Below the pieces are notes generated by a model, which was not told the origin of the DNA, did not search any database, and saw only the letters and a program-made list of their open reading frames with translations. Positions 7,997-13,902 of a stretch of 64,000 bases of DNA are shown here, piece by piece; the stretch's first letter is position 1, and every line of letters starts with the position of its first letter. The DNA comes from Sulfurimonas sp. (GTDB lineage: Bacteria; Campylobacterota; Campylobacteria; Campylobacterales; Sulfurimonadaceae): positions 1,995,497-2,059,496 of the forward strand of contig NZ_CP093396.1 of assembly GCF_029027405.1 (NCBI RefSeq). The letters run 5' to 3'. Made by a program: the position numbers and the translations under genes.

Positions 7997-8329
7997 TTAA
8001 TCTATCATCGGAATTATTCTAAACTCTACGACATCACTATTATCTTGTATATAATGATACGCACTCCCATGCAATACATTTTCTGATATAGCATATATTA
8101 TTTTTATTTTATATCCTCCTAGTTTATACAATGGATTTTTTTCTAAAAAATCATCAATATTTTGTCTTGCTATTTTTATATCATCTGCTTTTACTTTTCT
8201 AGTACTGTTCGCACTCCAATTCTTGCATTGTATAAATAATATTTCTTTTTCTTTTTTAGCAATAATATCAATTCCATTATCTTTCCTACCGTTTTCTTTT
8301 TTAATGTTCAGTACAATTAAAATATACAT
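7997..8329 (-). CDS. Mrr-like (PD-(D/E)XK) nuclease domain protein, possibly truncated
   Basis: 110 residues. 'DNGIDIIAKKEKEILFIQCK' (residues 17-36) matches the Mrr-type restriction endonuclease core: acidic residue in GIDI (D21), then the Q-x-K pair in IQCK (Q34, K36). The N-terminal part that normally precedes this core (first helix and strand) is missing: the frame closes 9 bp upstream of the ATG, and no ribosome-binding site is visible. The start overlaps the preceding leftward gene by 29 bp. It may be a minimal nuclease, a decayed one, or an accessory defence/exclusion gene of unit B only. Confidence 0.5.
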   Translation of the reverse strand: MYILIVLNIKKENGRKDNGIDIIAKKEKEILFIQCKNWSANSTRKVKADDIKIARQNIDDFLEKNPLYKLGGYKIKIIYAISENVLHGSAYHYIQDNSDVVEFRIIPMID

Positions 8330-8654
8330 GATTTGATTTTAGACATGATAATCTAATTTCATAATATTTTATATTTCCTTTTTTTGTTACTTTTTTTCCA
8401 TTAACTATTTTTGTACGAGATAAATATCCTATATGATATTTTTTTAATGATATTGGTCTTTGAAGATAAAAAGTTTCTCTATTGTTTTGTAAATACATTC
8501 CATTTCCGTTATTATTTTCTCTGTCTATAAACTCTATTCCTCTTACACTTTTAAGATTTACAATAACTTCTTTAACTCCGTGTTTTATTTCATATATTTT
8601 ATCAAATGCAAATATAATATTTACATTGATTAATATGATTAAAATTAATTTCAT
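8301..8654 (-). CDS. Secreted protein of unknown function (unit B accessory)
   Basis: 117 residues with an N-terminal signal-like helix (MKLILIILINVNIIFAF) and a polar, probably beta-rich remainder. It starts 1 base after the repressor stop, so it is in the lysogenic (leftward) operon and probably expressed in the prophage state. Secreted lysogenic proteins of filamentous phages can block superinfection at the envelope; that role is only a suggestion. I do not recognise the family. Confidence 0.5.
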   Translation of the reverse strand: MKLILIILINVNIIFAFDKIYEIKHGVKEVIVNLKSVRGIEFIDRENNNGNGMYLQNNRETFYLQRPISLKKYHIGYLSRTKIVNGKKVTKKGNIKYYEIRLSCLKSNHVYFNCTEH

Positions 8655-8655
8655 T

Positions 8656-8937
8656 TTAATGTCCTAGTTCTGCAAGTTTAGTTTTGATTGTGTAATATAA
8701 TATTTTAATTTGTCCTAGTGGTAATTTTTTTAAATCATTTGTAATTTCATTAACCATATATTCTGAACTTTCAAAGTCTGGATATGTCTTATTTTCTTCA
8801 AAGTGTTTTTCAATTATTTTATAAAGTTTTGGTTTTTCTTTTTCCCAATTATTTAATGTTTGTCTTGATATGTTAAATAGTTTTGCAATATCTTCTTTTT
8901 TCAAATTATTTACCTTCTTAGTTAAATTATTATACAT
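8656..8937 (-). CDS. Phage repressor, HTH (unit B type)
   Basis: 93 residues. Helix-turn-helix at about 14-37 (KKEDIAKLFNISRQTLNNWE), followed by a helical C-terminus ending KLAELGH. Divergent from the rightward early genes across a 77-bp operator-like region. The unit C counterpart (22724-22972) shares the plan and the LAE-GH ending but has a different recognition helix, which suggests separate immunity. Likely represses the rightward early promoter. Confidence 0.75.
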   Translation of the reverse strand: MYNNLTKKVNNLKKEDIAKLFNISRQTLNNWEKEKPKLYKIIEKHFEENKTYPDFESSEYMVNEITNDLKKLPLGQIKILYYTIKTKLAELGH

Positions 8938-9014
8938 TTTAAGTTAAATTAAAGTAAAATAATTGTACAATATTATTATATGTAAAATAGTTATACATTT
9001 TAAGGAGTGACAAA
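8938..9014. promoter_or_regulatory. Divergent promoter/operator region of unit B
   Basis: Between the repressor and the first early gene. The segment TTATACATTTTAAG occurs twice, at about 8928-8941 (reaching over the repressor start) and about 8990-9003, and the 10-bp palindrome ATTGTACAAT is at 8962-8971. TATTATTATATGTAAAAT supplies -10-like sequence. These repeats are good candidates for repressor binding. The early gene leader ends in GGAGTGACA (9004-9012). Confidence 0.6.
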
Positions 9015-9254
9015 ATGCAAGTAAATTTCTCAAAAATTCAAAGACCGACTCTGTTCCAAGAGTTCTTCGATAAATTGATTACATACTCTAATGAAGTAAT
9101 AGAGTATATACATACATCTACTATAAATCTAGTCACTCCTACTCATCGCAAAACTGCGATAACTCTTATGAATATTATCAAAAAGAACATTAAACATTCA
9201 TATACACAAGTTAAAGCGGTTTTAGTAAATTTGTTTAAGAGGATTTTAAAATGA
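9015..9254 (+). CDS. Conserved early phage protein, unknown function
   Basis: 79 residues, basic and helical (MQVNFSKIQRPTLFQEFFDK...). First rightward gene after the repressor in both B and C, with leader TAAGGAGTGACAAAATG. The C copy (23118-23357) differs at only a few positions although the flanking regulatory DNA is unrelated, so the protein is under constraint. No motif is recognised; position suggests a replication or early regulatory role. Confidence 0.65.
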   Translation: MQVNFSKIQRPTLFQEFFDKLITYSNEVIEYIHTSTINLVTPTHRKTAITLMNIIKKNIKHSYTQVKAVLVNLFKRILK

Positions 9255-9446
9255 CTAGATTAAAAAAGTTAAAAAAAAAAGTTAGAAGATATTAGTTTAG
9301 AGATTGAAAAATTAGTAGATGAAAAAGAAAGTTTAGAAGACAGTTCTCCTGGTACAAGAGAATATCAAAAATATTACATGTTAGTCAGATGTGAAATTAA
9401 ATCTAAACAAAAACTTATTAAAAAATTTAAAAGGATTTTAAAATGA
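9251..9446 (+). pseudogene. Frameshifted first copy of the coiled-coil gene
   Basis: Same sequence as the intact copy at 9443 except for one extra A in the run after GTT (10 A instead of 9) and one Glu/Lys change. The extra base shifts the frame after MTRLKKLKKK and stops it shortly after. The two copies are in direct tandem, about 192 bp apart. Confidence 0.8.
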
Positions 9447-9633
9447 CTAGATTAAAAAAGTTAAAAAAAAAGTTAGAAGATATTAGTTTAGAGATTGAAA
9501 AATTAGTAGATGAAAAAGAAAGTTTAGAAGACAGTTCTCCTGGTACAAGAGAATATCAAAAATATTACATGTTAGTCAGATGTGAAATTAAATCTGAACA
9601 AAAACTTATTAAAAAATTTAAAAGGATTTTAAA
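9251..9633 (+). repeat. Tandem duplication of ~191 bp
   Basis: Two head-to-tail copies (9251-9442 and 9443-9633), each from ATGACTAGATTAAAAAAG to AAAAGGATTTTAAA, differing by one A in a homopolymer and one G/A substitution. The near identity points to a recent duplication. Unit C has neither copy. Confidence 0.9.
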
Positions 9634-9637
9634 ATGA
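9443..9637 (+). CDS. Small coiled-coil protein (intact copy), unit B only
   Basis: 64 residues, nearly all charged helix (KLEDISLEIEKLVDEKESLE), a probable coiled coil. Ribosome-binding site AAAAGGATTTTAAA; stop overlaps the next ATG. Unknown function; the gene is in the early rightward operon between the conserved 79-residue protein and the origin-like region. Confidence 0.55.
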   Translation: MTRLKKLKKKLEDISLEIEKLVDEKESLEDSSPGTREYQKYYMLVRCEIKSEQKLIKKFKRILK

Positions 9638-9798
9638 AAAATTATGTCATTCAAAAATCAGTTTTATTCGATAATTCTGTTCCTTGTATAAATTGTTTCA
9701 ATAAACAGACAAATATTGTTCATATGAAAAAAATAACGAAAGTATCTAAAAAATTTGACAAACCGCAATCACATAATGGTATATCAAGTTTGATATAA
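9634..9798 (+). CDS. Small protein overlapping the origin-like motif
   Basis: 54 residues (MKNYVIQKSVLFDNS ... ISSLI), with CINC as a possible metal knuckle. Ribosome-binding site AAAAGGATTTTAAA; ATG overlaps the upstream stop. Its last codons run through the conserved palindrome/nick-like sequence shared with unit C. In C the corresponding frame is only nine codons (23354-23383), so this could be an ORF kept open by chance. Confidence 0.4.
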   Translation: MKNYVIQKSVLFDNSVPCINCFNKQTNIVHMKKITKVSKKFDKPQSHNGISSLI

Positions 9799-9804
9799 GT
9801 CGGG
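9782..9804 (+). other. Candidate Rep nick site (double-strand origin), unit B
   Basis: Palindrome ATATCAA-GT-TTGATAT (9781-9796) followed by AAGTCGGG. The TTTGATATAAG part resembles the phiX174 gene A nick context (CAACTTG^ATATTAATAAC, recalled from the literature), which would place a nick between 9792 and 9793. It fits the Y-x3-Y HUH Rep of this phage. About 40 bp around it are almost unchanged in unit C. Confidence 0.5.
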
Positions 9805-10032
9805 GATGTCCAAGAGCAATAGTTAGAACTCTTAAAAAGCTAATCTTCCTCTCTCGGTCACTCCTGGGAGGGTCAAAAAAAATAGAGTGATATTTAGTTG
9901 AGTATTTAGAGCATAAAAATTGTAGTGAATAGTAGGGTTATTTTTCCCTTATAAACTCTTTCTTTATGTTCTAAAAACTTAATTATACATGACAGTTGAT
10001 TAAGAATATTTTATTCACTGAGGAGTGACATC
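9799..10032 (+). other. Structured non-coding region (origin/packaging candidate), unit B
   Basis: No gene. Hairpin 1: AAGAG (9812-9816) with CTCTT (9829-9833). Hairpin 2: TCTC/GGGA around 9855-9873. Long stem: TTTAGAGCATAAA (9905-9917) with TTTATGTTCTAAA (9963-9975), enclosing hairpin AGGG (9934-9937)/CCCT (9946-9949). The stems recur in unit C with compensatory base changes. The position between early genes and the ssDNA-binding protein gene suits the intergenic origin region of a filamentous phage, which holds plus and minus origins and the packaging hairpin. The start of the next gene is preceded by GAGGAGTGACATC. Confidence 0.65.
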
Positions 10033-10377
10033 ATGACAACACATTTAATAGGACAACTACTAGAAGTTAAACCTTCAGAGTACACAAACAAGAAGACTGA
10101 TAAAGTTTCATATAGTACAGATTTAACAGTTATGTTTGACGGTATAGATGAAGAAGGTTTTCGCAAAGTATCGGTAGAAACTGTAAATACAGATGAAGAA
10201 TACTATGAAGAACTAAAAGGTTCTATCGGTAAATTTATTGCTTTAGCTTATCATTCAAGTATCGACCAATGGGGGCAAAAGTTTTATGCTGACCGTTCAA
10301 TGGCTGTTCTAACTTTAGATAAAAATCCTCTTGATTACTCAAAATTTAAGAGAACTAAACAAGAATATAAGAAGTAA
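10033..10377 (+). CDS. Probable ssDNA-binding protein (pV-like)
   Basis: 114 residues, beta-rich, no signal peptide (MTTHLIGQLLEVKPSEY ... ADRSMAVLTLDKNP). Size, predicted beta structure and position between the origin-like region and the coat genes match gene V-type ssDNA-binding proteins, which coat phage DNA and act as translational repressors. No diagnostic motif is visible, so the call is by context. The leader contains GGAGTGACA. Confidence 0.6.
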   Translation: MTTHLIGQLLEVKPSEYTNKKTDKVSYSTDLTVMFDGIDEEGFRKVSVETVNTDEEYYEELKGSIGKFIALAYHSSIDQWGQKFYADRSMAVLTLDKNPLDYSKFKRTKQEYKK

Positions 10378-10380
10378 AAA

Positions 10381-10585
10381 ATGTACATCAGTAGTCTAAG
10401 AAATATTAATTTTTCTATTTTAATTCATCAAACAGATTTAAAGAAATGTAAAGATAAAGAAATAAGAAAAAAAAAAAATTGAAGCACTCTTAGACGAACT
10501 GAGAACAAGAAGAGATAATATAATTTATAAATCCCGTCATAGTGAAACGATAGGGACAACAAACGATAGTGCGTTAGTTAACTAA
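10381..10585 (+). pseudogene. 68-codon ORF split at an A12 run (frameshift or slippage)
   Basis: From ATG 10381 the frame reads MYISSLRNINFS ... KEIRKKK, then a run of 12 A shifts it to a stop. With 11 A it would stay open to 10585 (… KIEALLDELRTRRDNI ... DSALVN), a 68-residue basic, helical protein. Unit C has 10 A and so is shifted the other way. Either the gene is dead in both, or it depends on polymerase/ribosome slippage or phase variation, or the run length is a sequencing error. It starts 3 bases after the ssDNA-binding protein stop. Confidence 0.6.
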
Positions 10586-10612
10586 ATAAAAATTATTAAA
10601 GGATAGATTATT

Positions 10613-11116
10613 ATGAATTTAAGTTCAATATTTACACCTCTTATGGATAATTTACTTCTTGTAATTGGTGCAATGGTTTCTGTTTTATCATTGATTTGGG
10701 CTTCTAAACAGCTTTTAAACTTTCTAGGTTTAGAAAATTTTACTTCAAGAGTAGAAGCTAAAAAACAGATAAAAAGAGAAAATAGACAAGCTAAAATAAA
10801 TCAATATAAAGCAACTTATCGTAAATCTGAATCTGATAAGAAACAAGCAAAGCTCCAAAAATCAGAAGAGAAAAAAGCACTTAAACAGTATGTGAAATCT
10901 CAAAAATTAAAAGTAAAAACAGAGAAAAAACAAAGAGCAAAAAGTGGAAGAGTTATCAATGTTAAAAAAAGACTTGAAAAAAATCCTCCAATAGCTCAAA
11001 GAATACCAAAAACTAAAACTTCTTCTAGTTCTAAAAGAACTTCTAGAAGAGAATTTATGACTAAAAAGTATAGAGATACTTTTAGCAATGACCCAAGGTA
11101 TCACTCGGATTTCTAA
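10613..11116 (+). CDS. Membrane-anchored, highly basic phage protein
   Basis: 167 residues. One hydrophobic helix (DNLLLVIGAMVSVLSLIW, about 12-29) followed by ~120 residues very rich in Lys/Arg and a Ser-rich stretch near the end. Ribosome-binding site AAAGGATAG. The orientation with a basic cytoplasmic tail could help load phage DNA at the membrane, but this is inference. It lies directly before the major coat gene. B and C copies differ at one residue. Confidence 0.6.
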   Translation: MNLSSIFTPLMDNLLLVIGAMVSVLSLIWASKQLLNFLGLENFTSRVEAKKQIKRENRQAKINQYKATYRKSESDKKQAKLQKSEEKKALKQYVKSQKLKVKTEKKQRAKSGRVINVKKRLEKNPPIAQRIPKTKTSSSSKRTSRREFMTKKYRDTFSNDPRYHSDF

Positions 11117-11213
11117 ATATAGATTTTATTTCAATTTTGCTCTAAGTGGGCGTTACATTACTTAAAGCAGAGTTGTAACGAACTCTAGCTAATTTTATAC
11201 AAAAGGGGAAATC
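11117..11213 (+). promoter_or_regulatory. Leader of the coat operon with alternative hairpins
   Basis: AGAGTT (11169-11174) pairs with AACTCT (11181-11186) around GTAACG, while that loop (11175-11180) can instead pair with CGTTAC at 11151-11156. Two mutually exclusive structures upstream of the major coat gene resemble an attenuator or RNA-processing site. Unit C has the same sequence, so covariation cannot test it. The coat ribosome-binding site is AAAAGGGGAAATC. Confidence 0.4.
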
Positions 11214-11444
11214 ATGAAAAGATTTCAAAGAATTTCAAAAAAAGTTACTGACAAAATGAGTCAGTCAAAAGTTGCAACTGGTGTTACTGGTGTTGCTCTT
11301 GCGAGTACACAATCGTTTGCATTGACTTCAACTGATATTAATTTCGGTACTACTGAGGCTGATATTGGTTTAGTTCTAATCGCAATGATTGGAATTGGTG
11401 CTGTCGTTTGGGGTGGTCGTAAACTACTTGGTTTTTTCGGATAA
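11214..11444 (+). CDS. Major coat protein (pVIII-like)
   Basis: 76 residues. Signal peptide with basic start (MKRFQRISKK) and cleavage expected after ...STQSFA, leaving a mature protein of about 40 residues: short acidic N-terminus (LTSTDINFGTTEADIG), hydrophobic helix (LVLIAMIGIGAVVW) and basic C-terminus (GGRKLLGFFG). This is the classic filamentous phage coat layout, in which the basic end faces the DNA. The strongest ribosome-binding site in the unit (AAAAGGGG) suits high expression. Identical in unit C. Confidence 0.85.
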   Translation: MKRFQRISKKVTDKMSQSKVATGVTGVALASTQSFALTSTDINFGTTEADIGLVLIAMIGIGAVVWGGRKLLGFFG

Positions 11445-11450
11445 TCAAAA

Positions 11451-11639
11451 GTGAAAAAGTACATCATTAATATTTTTATTTTCCTTATGATTGTTAGTGA
11501 TGTACAGTCTGCTCCACTTCTTGCAAGTGATATAGACCCTTCAAATGCTAATGAGCAAATAGCTCTTATAGTTACCTCATTAGTTGCCTTTTTAGCCTTT
11601 ATCATGGGTTCAAAAAGAGTATTAAAGTTTCTAGGATAG
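11451..11639 (+). CDS. Second coat-like protein
   Basis: 62 residues from a GTG start at 11451. Signal peptide (IFIFLMIVSDVQSA), then an acidic segment, one hydrophobic helix (IVTSLVAFLAFIMG) and a basic end SKRVLKFLG very like the pVIII end RKLLGFFG. Probably a paralogous minor coat or capping protein. It follows pVIII by 6 bp. Confidence 0.65.
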   Translation: MKKYIINIFIFLMIVSDVQSAPLLASDIDPSNANEQIALIVTSLVAFLAFIMGSKRVLKFLG

Positions 11640-11642
11640 ATT

Positions 11643-11837
11643 ATGAAAAAGTTTTTTTATATATTTTTATTGTCATTTATATTTAGTACAAATATATATG
11701 CTTATGTAAATATGTCTAATGTTGGTGATAGAGCTGATGATTTAGGAATGAGAAAAGAAGATTATACTTATGCTATGGCTATAAGTGGTGCTTTGTGTGG
11801 TTCTATGTTTGGACTTTTTCTTTGGAAGGCAAGATAA
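11643..11837 (+). CDS. Small secreted membrane protein, probable minor coat protein
   Basis: 64 residues: signal peptide (KFFYIFLLSFIFSTNIYA), short polar part and one helix (YAMAISGALCGSMFGLFLW) ending in KAR. It has the same general plan as the two preceding coat-like proteins, in the same operon. Its stop overlaps the next ATG (TAATG). Confidence 0.55.
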   Translation: MKKFFYIFLLSFIFSTNIYAYVNMSNVGDRADDLGMRKEDYTYAMAISGALCGSMFGLFLWKAR

Positions 11838-11968
11838 TGCCTAGTTTTTTAGATTTTACAATTATTGGTGACCCTGCTTTTGATTTCTTTTTTTCTATTA
11901 CAGCATCTATAAATCTTTTGATGTTTATAGCTTTTTCTGTAACTGCTCTTTTTCGTGGTCGAGTTTAG
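11837..11968 (+). CDS. 43-residue membrane peptide, possible pVII/pIX-type protein
   Basis: Translationally coupled ORF (TAATG), MPSFLDFTIIGDPAFDFF ... ALFRGRV, with one hydrophobic helix and a basic end but no signal peptide. Virion-tip proteins pVII and pIX of Ff phage are similarly short. The ORF is preserved in unit C at 25481-25612. Confidence 0.55.
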   Translation: MPSFLDFTIIGDPAFDFFFSITASINLLMFIAFSVTALFRGRV

Positions 11969-11970
11969 AC

Positions 11971-13596
11971 ATGTATTTAAAAACCCTCCTACTATATATT
12001 TTATTATTTAGTGTTTCACTTTATTCTTCTATTATTCAAAAAAAAATAACTTCTCCTCTAACTATTGAAAAATATAATGTAATATATAAACCAGGTTGTT
12101 CAAATTATAAATTAAAAAATAGAAATACATTAGGTGGTGCTTCACAAGGTTCTTGTATTAATGCTGGTTTAGATGGTAAAGATTTTATATCAGCTCAAGT
12201 AGATTCTATATTTTATGAAACAAATTGTGTTACAGAAAATTCATTTTACATTTCTTTTGAAGTTTATTCATCTTCTACCATACTTTGTAAATATGCTTCT
12301 TGTAAAGATGGATTAAAATTTAATACAAAAACCGAACTTTGTGAAGCACCTCCAAAAACTTGTAAAGATAAAGAAAATCAAGTTTTAAATCCTGATACCA
12401 ATATTTGTGATTGTGCTGATGGTTATGTGAAAAAAGATGATGATTGTCTTTTAGATACAGACGGCGACGGTGACCCTGATATTACCGACCCTGATAAAGA
12501 TGACCCTGATATTACTAGTGGTGGTGGTTCTCCTGATGGTTCTTGCAAAGGTTTTGCACAAACAAAACATTTTTTTCCTAATTCTCCAAAATTTCCTTAT
12601 TCTGATTATAAGTATCTTCCATATTATAAAACTATTCCTGAATGTAAATCTTTAGTTTCAAATAAAAATAAAGTTGATAGTATATTTTATGTTGATGATA
12701 AAGGTAAGGCTTGTGAGCGTTCATATTGTTTTGCACATTATAAAAAAGAACAAAAATGTACTTCTACAGTTAAAAATAGTAAACCTGCGGGTTTTGTTTA
12801 TATGTCTAATTTAAATAAAGATGAGTGTTACGCCAAGGTTGACGGAATTAGTTATACAAAGGCTTTATATTTCGTTGCCGATTCTCTTACTTGTCCTAAT
12901 ATTGAATATTGTTTTTTAAAGCCTAAAAAAGATTTACCAGACAATCCTAGTCCTGATAATAATACTTCAACTAATCCTTTACCAAATAAGAAGTTAAATA
13001 GTATTGATTCTAAAATAAAAATTACTAATGATAAATTGACTGATTTAAATAATAAAGCTACTGATAGAAATAATAAATTGAATGATTTAAACAATAAAGC
13101 TATTGACAGAAATAATAAATTAGGCGATATTATTAAAAATACATCAACTTCAAACAAATCTTTAAAAAGTATTGATGAGTTTATAAAATCAAATAATAAA
13201 GGTTTGACAAGTTTGAATGAGACAACTTTAAAAAATAACTCTCAATTTCAAAACATCGCCTCTAATACTAGGAATATTAATGAAAATTTACAAGCAGGAT
13301 TACTTGGCGATGACCCTTTTGCAAATGTAGATTTAACAGATGATGGTTCTTCAAAGTTTGGTGATTTTAAAAGTGATGTTTCTTCTGCATTTGATAAAAC
13401 AACTTATTTTAATATTTTTGGTTTAAGTGGAATGTCTGGCGGTTCTATTCCTGAGTATAGCGCGAATATTATGGGTAGTAAAATTACAGTTTTTCACCCT
13501 AGTATGCTCAATGGTTTTCCAATGGCTGATATAAGAGCTTTAATCATGTTTTTCTTTGCCCTTATGGGCTTCATTCACACATTTAGGAGCGTTTAA
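11971..13596 (+). CDS. pIII-like adsorption protein, unit B
   Basis: 541 residues. Signal peptide (MYLKTLLLYILLFSVSLYSS), a Cys-rich N-terminal domain (about 25-120), a calcium-site-like acidic segment DTDGDGDPDITDPDKDDPD (about 162-180), a second Cys-rich domain, a 14-residue repeat (DLNNKATDRNNKLN) present twice around 350-375, and a C-terminal anchor (ALIMFFFALMGFIHTF). This is the receptor-binding virion-end protein layout. The unit C protein has three repeat copies and about ten substitutions clustered in residues 25-80. Confidence 0.75.
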   Translation: MYLKTLLLYILLFSVSLYSSIIQKKITSPLTIEKYNVIYKPGCSNYKLKNRNTLGGASQGSCINAGLDGKDFISAQVDSIFYETNCVTENSFYISFEVYSSSTILCKYASCKDGLKFNTKTELCEAPPKTCKDKENQVLNPDTNICDCADGYVKKDDDCLLDTDGDGDPDITDPDKDDPDITSGGGSPDGSCKGFAQTKHFFPNSPKFPYSDYKYLPYYKTIPECKSLVSNKNKVDSIFYVDDKGKACERSYCFAHYKKEQKCTSTVKNSKPAGFVYMSNLNKDECYAKVDGISYTKALYFVADSLTCPNIEYCFLKPKKDLPDNPSPDNNTSTNPLPNKKLNSIDSKIKITNDKLTDLNNKATDRNNKLNDLNNKAIDRNNKLGDIIKNTSTSNKSLKSIDEFIKSNNKGLTSLNETTLKNNSQFQNIASNTRNINENLQAGLLGDDPFANVDLTDDGSSKFGDFKSDVSSAFDKTTYFNIFGLSGMSGGSIPEYSANIMGSKITVFHPSMLNGFPMADIRALIMFFFALMGFIHTFRSV

Positions 13597-13598
13597 AG

Positions 13599-13883
13599 AT
13601 GGCTATATCTTTATTATTGGCTGGATTTAGTGGTATAGCCTCTATTGCTAGTTTTATTATGAAACATCCGTTTGTTTCTAAAATGATGATTTTTGGTGTT
13701 TTTACTGCACTTCTAACCCTTGCTTTTACATACTTAAAAAATCTAGTAGCTCCTTACATTGTAGGAAATTCTTTGATGTCTTTAGCTGCTTATTTTGGTG
13801 TACTAGATGGGATAAGCATATATATAACAATCTTAGTCGCAGGATTTGGAGTCAAACAAGTTTTAGCGTTTGTAAGGTCTTAA
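13599..13883 (+). CDS. pVI-like minor coat protein (DUF2523-like)
   Basis: 94 residues, three hydrophobic segments (about 3-20, 29-46, 65-88), no signal peptide. It starts 2 bp after the adsorption gene, the usual place of the inovirus pVI/DUF2523 protein that anchors pIII. B and C differ at one residue (S4/P4). Confidence 0.7.
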   Translation: MAISLLLAGFSGIASIASFIMKHPFVSKMMIFGVFTALLTLAFTYLKNLVAPYIVGNSLMSLAAYFGVLDGISIYITILVAGFGVKQVLAFVRS

Positions 13884-13902
13884 TTTAAATATAGGAGTAA
13901 CA

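Noticed and set aside
8301-8654. Possible frameshift joining the secreted protein to the Mrr-like ORF
   Set aside because: The secreted protein shows no Mrr N-terminal features and the 29-bp overlap is ordinary; fusion would not restore the missing nuclease part.
13020-13130. Short repeated DNA in the adsorption gene that might suggest a CRISPR or a diversity-generating retroelement
   Set aside because: It is an in-frame 42-bp protein repeat without spacers, and the window has no reverse transcriptase, template repeat or A-specific substitution pattern.
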